DNA of 64,000 nt from an uncultured Flavobacteriales bacterium (GTDB lineage Bacteria; Bacteroidota; Bacteroidia; Flavobacteriales; Crocinitomicaceae), in the NCBI GenBank assembly GCA_946480085.1, contig CAMLHZ010000002.1, positions 372,001-436,000 on the forward strand, read 5' to 3'. This document shows, piece after piece, positions 1 through 7,298 of this stretch. The notes below the pieces were generated by a model, which was not told the origin of the DNA, did not search any database, and worked only from the letters and a program-made list of their open reading frames with translations. A program made the translations under genes and the position numbers. Numbering within the stretch: the first letter of the stretch is position 1; each line of letters starts with the position of its first letter.

Positions 1-179
1 CAGGTTGTTTTGTTTGGCCATTGTGCAATTCCGAAATAGGAATGTTCACCGGATTTATACAATCTCGATCCCAAACTCCCACAATTCTTGTAAATCAGTT
101 GAGTAACTTGTTTCCAGGCTTCCTCGAATTCAGCATGTTTATTGGGATGAATGATAAAATTATAACTGACTGTAAACAT
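1..179 (-). CDS. ABM-domain (antibiotic biosynthesis monooxygenase-like) protein, 3' part missing
   Basis: Reading the minus strand from an ATG at 179 gives 59 residues with no stop before the window edge. The protein begins MFTVSYNFIIHP and continues with a conserved-looking core (FEEAWKQVTQLIY, GSLGSRLYKS, YFGIAQWP). That order of strand, helix and a GSLGSRL segment matches small dimeric ABM-fold proteins, which are usually about 100 residues long. Such proteins are often cofactor-free oxygenases or haem-degrading relatives, and no substrate can be read here. The start is the only ATG in this frame near the conserved block. The 62-codon plus-strand frame over the same bases shows no family signature and was not used. 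The C-terminal half lies outside the window. Confidence 0.72.
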   Translation of the reverse strand, partial: MFTVSYNFIIHPNKHAEFEEAWKQVTQLIYKNCGSLGSRLYKSGEHSYFGIAQWPNKTT

Positions 180-210
180 AGATTGAGTTCAAAAGGTTCA
201 ACGGTCTAAA

Positions 211-1017
211 TTATTTCCATTTTTTGTATTGTGCTGTCACATCAACAATTGCAGCTTTGAATGTTTCATCGCGGAGAAATTCGTTGATAAATAATTGAAC
301 ACCTTCTCCGGCCAATTCGTATTCTGAAGACTGAAACTGAGGATCCATGGAGATTTGCTGTGCAGCCGCTTTTCCTTTCCATGCATATATTCCATCGGCA
401 GGAACGGTGTAAGAATACACTCTTGTAAACCCGTTCCATTCTGGCATTACAGCTGTTCCGCCGATTACCGATTTTAATTGTTTTGGTGGATCCAAGGTCC
501 AGAAACCTCCAGCTTCTCCACCTTTGTCTGTTACACGGTACAAAATTGTTCCGCCAGGGATTTTGGTAAGAATTGCAGTGTCAGTGAACGTGGTTGTTCT
601 ATAGTCCTGTAAGTTGTAACGCGTATCGTTCACTCCATAATTAATGGCCAAGAGTTCCTTTTTTGGAAGATTATTTGCTTGAAATGAGTGATGGGTTAGT
701 CCCGGAACATGCTTATAGTCCTTTACTAAAATGCGTTGATGATAAACGCTTTTTGCGCCAATTAGTTGTTGGTAAATAACCGTTCTTGTAGAAGGTGTCG
801 AAAGCGCATTGTAAAGATAAGGTTGCGAAAGGCCGTTGGAAATCCATTTCAACGTACTATCCTTCGCACCAACTGGTAATGAACTAAAAATAGTATCGCC
901 TTTAGAAGGTTTAACTGACGTTTTCGAAGATTGTGCAGAACTATTGGCTGCGAAAAAAGAGATGAATCCAAAAGTGAAAATCAGACGCTTAGCGGTGAAT
1001 AGTGATGTTCTTTGCAT
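211..1017 (-). CDS. Secreted protein of unknown function (268 aa)
   Basis: The first 28 residues form a signal peptide (basic MQRTSLFTAKR, hydrophobic FTFGFISFFAA, cleavage near NSSAQ), so the protein is exported. I do not recognise a named family. The C-terminal half contains PGGTILYRV, GGFWTLDPP and a Gly-rich GEGVQLFINEFL segment. A Leu-Tyr-Arg strand followed by a W/P-rich strand and a late acidic or Gln motif loosely resembles ART-like or TNT-like NAD-processing folds, but this is only a resemblance. No lipobox and no T9SS tail is present, so it is probably periplasmic. It lies between the partial ABM gene and a DUF1003 gene on the same strand, without obvious coupling. Confidence 0.7.
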   Translation of the reverse strand: MQRTSLFTAKRLIFTFGFISFFAANSSAQSSKTSVKPSKGDTIFSSLPVGAKDSTLKWISNGLSQPYLYNALSTPSTRTVIYQQLIGAKSVYHQRILVKDYKHVPGLTHHSFQANNLPKKELLAINYGVNDTRYNLQDYRTTTFTDTAILTKIPGGTILYRVTDKGGEAGGFWTLDPPKQLKSVIGGTAVMPEWNGFTRVYSYTVPADGIYAWKGKAAAQQISMDPQFQSSEYELAGEGVQLFINEFLRDETFKAAIVDVTAQYKKWK

Positions 1018-1050
1018 AAATCGAAATTAGCAATTTGAAACAAAATTTCT

Positions 1051-1752
1051 TTATTTCTTTCCAACTTTCTCCATCAATTCATTCATCATATCGATCTGAA
1101 CTTTTTGAATCTCAATTAATTCTTGTTGCTGATGCATGATTAAATGGTCAAGTTTTTCATGAAGCATTCGTATTTCCAATTCCGATTTCAGGTTGATCAT
1201 GTAATCTTTCTTGGCGCGTTCACGGTCTTTTTCTTCCTGACGGTTCTGACTCATCATAATGACAGGTGCTTGAAGTGCTGCAATACATGACAAGATTAGA
1301 TTTAGGAGAATGAAAGGATACGGATCATATGCTTTTGTTGTGAGTACAAAAACGTTAACACAAATCCATAGAAACAAGAATGCTCCGAACGAAAGAATGA
1401 AGGTCCAACTTCCTCCGAATGTGGCTACTTTATCAGCAATACGTTGTCCAACGGTGGACTTGTCGCTTTCGCCATCCTCCAACGTACTGGTTAATGTTTT
1501 AGAATCATTCATGTTGTTCAGCACCTGTTTCTCCAGTTCGCCGATCTCGCCAATTTCCTTCGTCAAATATTCAGAAATGTATTTTTCACGGTAGAAATTT
1601 AATTCAATTACTGAGAGACTATCATCACGTCCAAAATCAGGATGGTCTTTTTGAATCAGCTCCATCAGTGAATTTCGGAGAGTGTTTGCTGAGATTATCT
1701 CTGAGATTGGAAATTCCTTTTGCGAGATTTTACTGATGAACGACTCAGACAT
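1051..1752 (-). CDS. DUF1003 family membrane protein
   Basis: The 233-residue protein has a polar N-terminal region (1-105), then the DUF1003 core: VGQRIADKVATFGGSW, two membrane helices (WTFILSFGAFLFLWICVNVF and PFILLNLILSCIAALQAP), the typical IMMSQNRQEEKDR, and a basic or acidic coiled-coil tail (KDYMINLKSELEIRMLHEKL). This order is diagnostic of the family, which has two helices in the inner membrane and cytoplasmic ends. The biochemical role of DUF1003 proteins is not established. The gene is monocistronic-looking, and its ATG sits beside an AT-rich sequence that recurs at 13661-13690. Confidence 0.9.
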   Translation of the reverse strand: MSESFISKISQKEFPISEIISANTLRNSLMELIQKDHPDFGRDDSLSVIELNFYREKYISEYLTKEIGEIGELEKQVLNNMNDSKTLTSTLEDGESDKSTVGQRIADKVATFGGSWTFILSFGAFLFLWICVNVFVLTTKAYDPYPFILLNLILSCIAALQAPVIMMSQNRQEEKDRERAKKDYMINLKSELEIRMLHEKLDHLIMHQQQELIEIQKVQIDMMNELMEKVGKK

Positions 1753-1780
1753 AATTTTATGTTTTTATGAAATTATAAAA
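1751..1780. repeat. AT-rich 30-base sequence, second copy at 13661-13690
   Basis: This sequence matches 27 of 30 positions of 13661-13690. Here it lies at the 5' end of the DUF1003 gene, in the divergent intergenic region. Only the copy at 13661 has a complete second arm. The low complexity means chance is not excluded. Confidence 0.4.
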
Positions 1781-1850
1781 TTCGAAACAGGAATAACAAT
1801 TCTTTTTACGAACTTTCAAATATTCATCCCGGAACTTCGTTTATCATTTC

Positions 1851-2234
1851 ATGAAACTAACATACATCTCTATTTTTTTGTGTCTCTTTTTTGCGCTTTC
1901 GGGTTGCCATAAGAAAAGTGAATATCTGGTTTATTTCTTTCAGAATGTTGACGAGACAAGGCAATATCATTTGGTGTTAGACAATCGTAATAAGGGGGAA
2001 GTGCCTTTTTTGAATGAAGATGCCAATTGTGAAAGCAGCTCAGTACAATCCAACTCGTTAATTCTTGTTTTGGAAGAAGGTAGTTACAAATACCAGTTAT
2101 TGAATTCTGCTGAAGAAGTAGTTTCAGAAGGAAAATTCAAAATTTCATCACGTAAGGTTTCTTCATCCGGAGGAAAAGGAAGTGTTATGCTTCAGGTTGG
2201 CGGTCAAAAAGCAGCGATTAGGCTGGGTGAATGA
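1851..2234 (+). CDS. Small lipoprotein, unknown function
   Basis: The 127-residue product starts with a short basic and hydrophobic signal ending in a lipobox (FALSGCHKK), so it should be lipidated at Cys19 and sit in the inner or outer membrane. The remainder is beta-rich (QYHLVLDNRNKGEVP, SLILVLEEGSYKYQLL) and ends in a small Gly/Ser-rich sheet. No family was recognised. The stop overlaps the start of the next gene by four bases (ATGA), which implies translational coupling with the two small membrane proteins downstream. Confidence 0.7.
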   Translation: MKLTYISIFLCLFFALSGCHKKSEYLVYFFQNVDETRQYHLVLDNRNKGEVPFLNEDANCESSSVQSNSLILVLEEGSYKYQLLNSAEEVVSEGKFKISSRKVSSSGGKGSVMLQVGGQKAAIRLGE

Positions 2235-2497
2235 TTGTCATACCACTACAAGCTGCAATAGCTGCAGGAATGATTATGCTAGGCGTGTTTTGCGTTCTCA
2301 TCATTTTGTTCTTACTGATTCCTATACCCTTATATAAGTTGTTGAAATCCTGGTATTTGAGAGTGAATCCGGATAAAGTACCTTCAACAATAATGAAGCT
2401 TGGCTTTATTGCGATTGCTTATCTAATGGCTGGGATCGTGATATTTATACTTGGTGGGATTTTGTTGTTGATGTTTTCAGGAGTTAGATTTGATTAG
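2231..2497 (+). CDS. Small two-helix membrane protein
   Basis: The 88-residue protein has two long hydrophobic helices (about residues 8-35 and 58-84) separated by a basic loop KLLKSWYLRVNPDKVP. It overlaps the preceding lipoprotein gene by four bases and is followed after five bases by a similar protein, so the three are probably one operon. The loop motif K-x-W-Y-L recurs in the next gene (KFKAWYLEKKHIPELD), which indicates that the two membrane proteins are diverged duplicates. No known family was recognised and no function is assigned. Confidence 0.65.
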   Translation: MIVIPLQAAIAAGMIMLGVFCVLIILFLLIPIPLYKLLKSWYLRVNPDKVPSTIMKLGFIAIAYLMAGIVIFILGGILLLMFSGVRFD

Positions 2498-2502
2498 AGC
2501 AC

Positions 2503-2787
2503 ATGATTGTTAAGCTAACCATTCAGGAAAATATGGAAGCAATTCTAATTATTGCAGGTGTTTTCGGTGTCTTTGCGTTCCTGTTTTTGTACCTTTTTCC
2601 ATTGGCTTATTTCTCTAAATTTAAAGCTTGGTACTTAGAGAAGAAGCATATTCCGGAACTGGACCGAAAAATGAAAGTTCAACTTTTCCTTTTTAGTTAT
2701 CTGATTTCTGCAACGATAGCTTTGTTGATAGGAAGTATTGTGTATTTAGTTATTTCTCAATTTTGGGAAAGCCTGTTCAATCCTTAA
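2503..2787 (+). CDS. Small two-helix membrane protein, paralogue of the preceding gene
   Basis: The 94-residue product carries helices at about residues 13-36 and 65-88, with a charged cytoplasmic loop KFKAWYLEKKHIPELDRKMK between them. It shares the KAWYL loop pattern and helix spacing with the gene just upstream. An alternative start is the internal ATG at codon 11 (MEAILIIAG), which would remove the short polar N-terminus MIVKLTIQEN; I cannot decide between them. Third gene of the probable lipoprotein-membrane operon. Function unknown. Confidence 0.62.
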   Translation: MIVKLTIQENMEAILIIAGVFGVFAFLFLYLFPLAYFSKFKAWYLEKKHIPELDRKMKVQLFLFSYLISATIALLIGSIVYLVISQFWESLFNP

Positions 2788-2850
2788 TCAACAGACATTC
2801 GAAAGCCCCAATTCGTAAATCAATCAGGGCATTTCTCTTTTATATCGAAG

Positions 2851-3294
2851 TCATTCAAAAACTTTTTTTCCTTTTCCAACCGTTAGTAAACTCAGTAAAC
2901 TCTCTTGAATCAACATGGTCCAGCCGTTTGAACAATCGCCATAGCATTCAAATTCAGGTGTCAAACCGATGTGTGAAAAACGAAGTTGAGTTTTGCCATC
3001 TATTTCTTCAAGTTCAAAACGAATGGTTGTTCCTGTCCATTCATCCGGTTTTTCGGTGAAACTCAATTTACTTTCCGTAACTAGCCATTCTACTTTCTGA
3101 TTTGGGATCAGTTCAGTAATTCGTTGCTTTGAAAAATGAAACTCCTTCATTTTATAGGAAAACTCGTCGTTCAAATTTGTAGTAGGACCTTCAATTTCTC
3201 CATGCCACCAGGCACTCACGTTATTGATTGCTTTAAAAACTTCTTCTGGAGATTGGTCTACCAAAAGAGTTGTAGTAAAGTTCTGTTCTTTCAT
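2851..3294 (-). CDS. SRPBCC/AHSA1-like domain protein
   Basis: From the ATG at 3294 the protein is 147 residues: FTTTLLVDQSPEEVFKAIN, then VSAWWHGEIEGPTT, a beta-rich middle, and a long C-terminal helix (CSNGWTMLIQESLLSLL). This is the START-like fold of the AHSA1 or polyketide-cyclase group, which binds hydrophobic ligands or partner proteins. The reading frame is open further upstream to 3504, but those codons lie inside the DinB gene and show no homology, so the shorter start is preferred. It starts 11 bases after the DinB-like gene stops, on the same strand, so both may be co-transcribed. Confidence 0.85.
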   Translation of the reverse strand: MKEQNFTTTLLVDQSPEEVFKAINNVSAWWHGEIEGPTTNLNDEFSYKMKEFHFSKQRITELIPNQKVEWLVTESKLSFTEKPDEWTGTTIRFELEEIDGKTQLRFSHIGLTPEFECYGDCSNGWTMLIQESLLSLLTVGKGKKVFE

Positions 3295-3305
3295 CGTACC
3301 TGCTT

Positions 3306-3794
3306 TTATGAATTGGGTTTCAGCAATACCATTTGACCTGTGTGATAAGTTAAATGAGTTGTTCTTGTGATGATAATGTTGAGTTTGTTGCGATGTGGTT
3401 CTGAAGCAAAGTCCTCTTCTGAAACTGCCGTGTGTCTTTCGAACCAGCTTTGAGTATCCATTCCGTTGAATTTCTCTTCCAAAAACGTATTCATTTTTGT
3501 CCACGCCGCTCTGAGCTCTTGTGCAGAAGGAAGTTCAGGAACTACTTTGTCGGCTGATTTAATGAATGGAACATGGTATTGAGGAAATAATTTGTCTCCA
3601 AGTCCAAGCAGAATGATCATATCATCGTGAACTGCTACCAAATGTCCAAGTAGATAAATTCCACGGTTTTTTCCTGGTGCAATCTCCTGCTGCAATTGCT
3701 CATCTGTCAACGAATTAATTAAAGTGTCACAGTATTTCAAAGCACCGTTCCATCTATCGAAAACCATTTTTAAGGCTATTTGTGTTGTATCCAT
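3306..3794 (-). CDS. DinB-like superfamily protein
   Basis: The 162-residue protein has the four-helix-bundle pattern of DinB/YfiT-like proteins, including the histidines that form the metal site: GHLVAVHD near residue 51 and HLTYHTGQ near residue 150. In characterised relatives this site binds a divalent metal and the proteins act as thiol-dependent transferases or are stress-induced; no substrate is evident here. The gene is followed after 11 bases by the SRPBCC gene and is divergent from the GlxA-type regulator at 3924, which may therefore control it. Confidence 0.85.
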   Translation of the reverse strand: MDTTQIALKMVFDRWNGALKYCDTLINSLTDEQLQQEIAPGKNRGIYLLGHLVAVHDDMIILLGLGDKLFPQYHVPFIKSADKVVPELPSAQELRAAWTKMNTFLEEKFNGMDTQSWFERHTAVSEEDFASEPHRNKLNIIITRTTHLTYHTGQMVLLKPNS

Positions 3795-3877
3795 TTTTTT
3801 CTTTTTGAGATTTAATTTAGGTAAAAGTACAGTCTAAATTCCACTGATGTATTGTGTGAAAAAGACATTTTAATGGG

Positions 3878-3908
3878 TTGATTTGGACAAAATGAAAAAC
3901 TACATTTG
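3878..3908 (+). promoter_or_regulatory. Predicted Bacteroidota promoter for the GlxA-type regulator
   Basis: A TTG at 3878-3880 is followed, after 20 bases, by TACATTTG at 3901-3908. This fits the TTG/TAnnTTTG consensus used by the primary sigma factor of Bacteroidota. Transcription would begin a few bases later, about ten bases before the ATG at 3924. The TTG at 3906 that could extend the reading frame upstream lies inside the -7 box and is therefore not a plausible start codon. Confidence 0.55.
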
Positions 3909-3923
3909 TACAAATTCTTTGAA

Positions 3924-4907
3924 ATGAAACACCTTTCAATTGTAATTCCCGAAGGAGAAAATAATCTAAGCAGTATTACCGGTGCTTATGAGATATTCAG
4001 TAAAGCTAATTTGTATTGGAAGAACTCTGGTAAACAAGAGGTGTTTTCTATTCAGTTGGTTGGTGTAACAGAAGAAGTATCTTTCAATAATGGGATTTTT
4101 ACTGTAAAACCACATCTTACAATAGGCGAATTATCTAAAACGGATCTGATCGTAATTCCATCCCTGAATCACAATTATGAGCTGGCACTTAACGGAAATG
4201 ACGAATTGATCAAATGGGTGGAAGATCAATACAAGAATGGATCTGAGATTGCAACTATTTGTACCGGAGCATATTTGCTTGCTGCATGTGGCTTGTTAGA
4301 TGGAAAGTCGTGCTCAACGCATTGGTCGGTTGCTGATAATTTCAGAAATCGATTTCCGAAGGTGAATCTGCAAACAGATAAACTGATTACGTATGAAAAT
4401 GGAATTTATACGAACGGTGGAGCTTATTCCTTTTTGAATCTGATGATTTACTTGATTGAGAAGTATTATGATCGTCAAACGGCAATTTATTGTTCCAAGG
4501 TGTTCCAGATAGATATCGACAGAAATAGTCAGTCTGCCTTTTCCATTTTTGCCGGACAAAAACAACATGATGACGACATTATTCAGCAAGCTCAGACGTA
4601 TATTGAAAACAACATCGAAGAAAAGATTTCAATTGAAAGACTTTCGGCTCAATTCGCTGTCGGCAGACGAAATTTTGATCGAAGATTTATTAAAGCAACA
4701 GGAAACACACCAATCGAGTATTCACAGCGCGTGAAAATTGAGTCAGCCAAAAAATCCATTGAATCCAGCCGAAAAACAATCAACGAAATCATGTATGAAG
4801 TTGGTTATTCTGATGTGAAAGCGTTTCGTGAAGTGTTTCGTAAGATTACGGGAATGACGCCGTTAGAATATCGCGGACGATTCAATAAAAACAGTTTTTT
4901 AGCCTAG
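3924..4907 (+). CDS. GlxA-family AraC transcriptional regulator with DJ-1/PfpI-like domain
   Basis: The 327-residue protein has an N-terminal DJ-1/PfpI (class I amidotransferase-like) domain at about 5-165, with the nucleophile-elbow-like TICTGAYLLA around Cys113, and a C-terminal AraC double helix-turn-helix at about 220-320 (IERLSAQFAVGRRNFDRRF, EIMYEVGYSDVKAFREVF). GlxA-type regulators use the first domain for sensing and the second to bind DNA. The start at 3924 was chosen because the only upstream extension begins inside a promoter box. It is divergent from the DinB/SRPBCC pair, a natural candidate target. Its stop overlaps the convergent peptidase gene by four bases. Confidence 0.9.
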   Translation: MKHLSIVIPEGENNLSSITGAYEIFSKANLYWKNSGKQEVFSIQLVGVTEEVSFNNGIFTVKPHLTIGELSKTDLIVIPSLNHNYELALNGNDELIKWVEDQYKNGSEIATICTGAYLLAACGLLDGKSCSTHWSVADNFRNRFPKVNLQTDKLITYENGIYTNGGAYSFLNLMIYLIEKYYDRQTAIYCSKVFQIDIDRNSQSAFSIFAGQKQHDDDIIQQAQTYIENNIEEKISIERLSAQFAVGRRNFDRRFIKATGNTPIEYSQRVKIESAKKSIESSRKTINEIMYEVGYSDVKAFREVFRKITGMTPLEYRGRFNKNSFLA

Positions 4908-5818
4908 CTACTTTTTTGATAGTGCGATTTTCCGCAGCAATGCTTGAATTTCTCACCACTATTACAAACACAATCATCGTTTCTGCCGATTTCCCTTTTT
5001 CGCTTGTCAAGTTTTCTATCGACCATTTTCTGATTGAATATTCTCTCCAATAGTTGATACAATTCAGGGTGATTTTCTTCCAACAGTTTTGGTCGTTCAA
5101 AGAAATATTCACTGACTACCGAAAAGAATTCAGCATTGTTTGTTGCTCCATACGCACGGATATCTGAATCGCCTGATTTAATGCGATTGATTTCTCTGTT
5201 CATCAAATTCAACCAGGGAATAGTGTATTGTTTTTCGAGTAACACTTTCGGTATTCCATCAACTTCGCCGTCGCTTTTGTCAATTAAATGCACAAACTCG
5301 TGAATGGCTGTATTGTGTTTGTCAGATTCATTCTTAAACCCAAGCTCAAGTGCTTCCTTTGATAAAATCATTAAACCTTCCATGTTGTGACTTCCAACCA
5401 TTCCCAGTACCATTTTATCATCGCTGTGTTCATCAAACTGAAAGTTCATATTGAAAGTCGAAGGGTAGAGCAAAACCTCACGAATATTGGAGTAGCGCCA
5501 ATCATCGAAACCAAAAATGGGAATAACGGCACTTGAAGCAACAAGTAATTGATCCCCTAAACTCACGTCGGTTTTCACTCCTGTAATTCTGCAATTCAAC
5601 AGAAATTCCTGAACCTTATATTCAAATCGTTTCTTTTCCTCAGCATCAAGCGCATTGTAGAAAATGACTTCGTTAATGAGAAATGTTCGCCATTCAACCG
5701 GGAAAGATTCCGTTGGAAGTTTCCATTTTGGATGAGCGAGTTTGCGGTAATTCATCCAAAGCCAGATGAAAAACACACAAGCGACTGAACCGATGATGAA
5801 GATTGTGATGTTGAGCAT
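4904..5818 (-). CDS. M90/MtfA-like zinc peptidase with N-terminal membrane helix and C-terminal SEC-C motif
   Basis: The 304-residue protein begins with one membrane helix (ITIFIIGSVACVFFIWLWM). The middle matches MtfA-type glucose-regulated metallopeptidases: FLINEVIFYNALDAEEKKRF, YPSTF, and the zinc motif HEFVH at about 173-177 (IHEFVHLIDKSDG). The C-terminus (GRNDDCVCNSGEKFKHCC) is a SEC-C zinc-binding motif like the SecA tail. E. coli MtfA is soluble and regulates Mlc; here the membrane anchor and SEC-C tail suggest a membrane-tethered protease that may contact ribosomes or SecB-like partners, which is inference. It is followed by four bases of overlap with the convergent regulator gene. 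A lipoprotein gene lies three bases upstream on the same strand. Confidence 0.85.
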   Translation of the reverse strand: MLNITIFIIGSVACVFFIWLWMNYRKLAHPKWKLPTESFPVEWRTFLINEVIFYNALDAEEKKRFEYKVQEFLLNCRITGVKTDVSLGDQLLVASSAVIPIFGFDDWRYSNIREVLLYPSTFNMNFQFDEHSDDKMVLGMVGSHNMEGLMILSKEALELGFKNESDKHNTAIHEFVHLIDKSDGEVDGIPKVLLEKQYTIPWLNLMNREINRIKSGDSDIRAYGATNNAEFFSVVSEYFFERPKLLEENHPELYQLLERIFNQKMVDRKLDKRKREIGRNDDCVCNSGEKFKHCCGKSHYQKSS

Positions 5819-5821
5819 GAT

Positions 5822-6190
5822 TTAATTAGCTGCTTTTTTTGGAAAAGGAAGAGTGTCTGACTTTGGAATTGCTTTTACAAATTTGACAATTACGAATGTA
5901 CTGTAAGTATTTTCATCCTCGAAAACTCTTTCCTCGAAATATTCTGGCAAATCAATTCCATAATCTAACGTACTCTGTACAATCATACTGTCAATTATTT
6001 TGACTTTAAAATATCCTGAATATCCACCATCGCCGTATGGAGTGTGTGTTTCTTGGTAATAATAACAATTGTAAATTCCATCTTTTTTAACCTCAACTTC
6101 TTTTGGCCAGGGTTTTTGCTTATTTGTATTACAGGAAGTTAAAATGAAGAAAACACTGATTGTGTAAAGAAATATGGAGGTTTGTCTCAT
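5822..6190 (-). CDS. Small lipoprotein, unknown function
   Basis: The 122-residue product has a signal sequence ending in a lipobox (FFILTSCNTNK), so it is a lipoprotein. The mature part is short and aromatic-rich (GIYNCYYYQETH, GGYSGYFKVKIID) and looks beta-stranded. No family recognised. It lies three bases upstream of the M90 peptidase gene and the two are probably co-transcribed. It is divergent from the his operon. Confidence 0.68.
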   Translation of the reverse strand: MRQTSIFLYTISVFFILTSCNTNKQKPWPKEVEVKKDGIYNCYYYQETHTPYGDGGYSGYFKVKIIDSMIVQSTLDYGIDLPEYFEERVFEDENTYSTFVIVKFVKAIPKSDTLPFPKKAAN

Positions 6191-6264
6191 GTCTTTTTTA
6201 CTGGTTTAAACGAATCTAAGAATTAATTTTTGTGCAAATCGATTTAGTATTAAATTAATTGATA

Positions 6265-6272
6265 TACATTTG
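6265..6272 (+). promoter_or_regulatory. Predicted -7 box of the his operon
   Basis: TACATTTG is an exact TAnnTTTG match. Only four bases (TCCC) separate it from the leader-peptide ATG at 6277. Given the usual distance from this box to the transcription start, the mRNA would begin at or within a few bases of the leader ATG, so the leader may be translated without a 5' untranslated region. The -33 element is weak (TTT at 6243-6245, 19 bases upstream). Confidence 0.6.
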
Positions 6273-6276
6273 TCCC

Positions 6277-6321
6277 ATGAAAATGACACAATTACATCAT
6301 CATCATCACGCACTCAGCTAA
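6277..6321 (+). CDS. hisL: his operon leader peptide
   Basis: A 14-codon frame encodes MKMTQLHHHHHALS, with five consecutive histidine codons (6295-6309). Its stop is followed by a Rho-independent terminator (6359-6387) and then hisG, the classical arrangement of a transcription attenuator. With charged tRNA-His the ribosome would run to the stop and allow the terminator to form; with histidine starvation it would stall on the His codons and free sequence around 6316-6324. The ORF lies four bases after a -7 promoter box. Confidence 0.9.
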   Translation: MKMTQLHHHHHALS

Positions 6322-6387
6322 GCGCTTTGGTGAGATGATTGTATATCTATAACTCTTTAACCCGCTTGGCTTTCAAGCGGGTTTTTT
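6316..6387 (+). promoter_or_regulatory. his attenuator: candidate antiterminator and terminator
   Basis: The terminator stem pairs 6359-6368 with 6374-6383 (core CCCGCTTG/CAAGCGGG) and runs into TTTTTT. A competing pairing is visible: 6316-6324 (AGCTAAGCG) with 6363-6371 (CGCTTGGCT), nine pairs including one G-U. It uses the upstream arm of the terminator, so both cannot form. The 5' half of the competitor overlaps the end of the leader gene, so a ribosome at the leader stop would mask it while one stalled on the His codons would not. This is the expected logic of attenuation, worked out by eye and not by folding software. Confidence 0.8.
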
Positions 6388-6440
6388 GTTGTCATTTCTT
6401 TTCACACAACTCTTTTGGAAGTCAGGCTATAATTTAAAAC

Positions 6441-7298
6441 ATGAAACGTTTAATTATTGCTTTACAAAAATCAGGTCGACTACAGGAAGGTTCTCTGGAA
6501 CTCCTGAAAGAATGCGGTTTGAAAGTCGATTATCGCGATGGACAATTGAAAGTCATTACATCCGATTATCCGGCGGAATTGTTATTTCTGCGCAACAGCG
6601 ATATTCCGCAGTACGTTGCTGATGGTGTTGTTGATCTCGGAATTGTCGGATCGAATTTACTCGAAGAAGATGAAACTCCAGTTGATGTAATTCTGCCGCT
6701 TAATTTCTCGAAATGCAGAGTTTCTTTTGCTGTTCCTAAAACCTCCGACATTCAAACTGCTCAGGATTTAGAAGGAAAACGAATTGCAACTTCGTATCCG
6801 AATTCGGTACGAAAGTATTTGTTGAAACAAGGTGTAACAGCAGATATTCACACGATTTCCGGCTCCGTAGAAATTGCACCTTCATTGGATTTGGCCGATG
6901 CAATTGCCGATATTGTTTCTACTGGAAATACGCTGTTTCAAAACAATCTGCGTGAAGTGTTTCCCTTTGTTTTCTCAGAAGCGGTATTGATCAAAGGAAA
7001 AAACTTTGATGCTGAAAAACAGTCGTTGCTGGATCAGTTAACATTTCGGATTCAATCTGTTTTAGCGGGAAAAGAGAACAAATACATTTTGTTGAATGCT
7101 CCAAAGGAAAAGTTGGAAACCATTTGTCAAATTCTACCGGGAATGAAAAGTCCAACGATCTTACCATTGGCAATTGAGGGTTGGGTGAGTGTTCATTCAG
7201 TTGTTAAGCAAAAAGAAGTTTGGAGCATTGTTCAGCAGTTGAAAGCAGAAGGCGCCGAAGGAATTCTCGTTTGTCCAATCGAAAAAATGGTGTCATGA
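6441..7298 (+). CDS. hisG: ATP phosphoribosyltransferase, long form
   Basis: First enzyme of histidine synthesis, joining ATP and PRPP. The 285-residue protein shows the catalytic domains (MKRLIIALQKSGRLQEG, YVADGVVDLGIVGSNLLEE, KRIATSYPNSVRKYL, ADIVSTGNTLFQNNL) and a C-terminal ACT-like regulatory domain (about 205-285, ending GAEGILVCPIEKM). It is therefore the long, HisZ-independent form, expected to be feedback-inhibited by histidine. It is the first structural gene after the leader and attenuator. Its stop overlaps the hisDC start by four bases (ATGA). Confidence 0.97.
   Translation: MKRLIIALQKSGRLQEGSLELLKECGLKVDYRDGQLKVITSDYPAELLFLRNSDIPQYVADGVVDLGIVGSNLLEEDETPVDVILPLNFSKCRVSFAVPKTSDIQTAQDLEGKRIATSYPNSVRKYLLKQGVTADIHTISGSVEIAPSLDLADAIADIVSTGNTLFQNNLREVFPFVFSEAVLIKGKNFDAEKQSLLDQLTFRIQSVLAGKENKYILLNAPKEKLETICQILPGMKSPTILPLAIEGWVSVHSVVKQKEVWSIVQQLKAEGAEGILVCPIEKMVS

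Noticed and set aside
21..209. 62-codon plus-strand frame at the left edge
   Set aside because: The minus strand of the same bases encodes a convincing ABM-domain protein; the plus frame has no recognisable features.
3295..3504. N-terminal extension of the SRPBCC protein
   Set aside because: It overlaps the DinB-like gene in another phase and carries no SRPBCC homology.
3906..3923. Upstream TTG start for the GlxA-type regulator
   Set aside because: The TTG is part of the exact TACATTTG promoter box, so the transcript would begin after it.
7220..7294. Earlier start for HisDC at 7220
   Set aside because: The extra 25 residues are Arg-rich, unrelated to HisD and lie inside the hisG gene; the ATGA overlap gives a better start.
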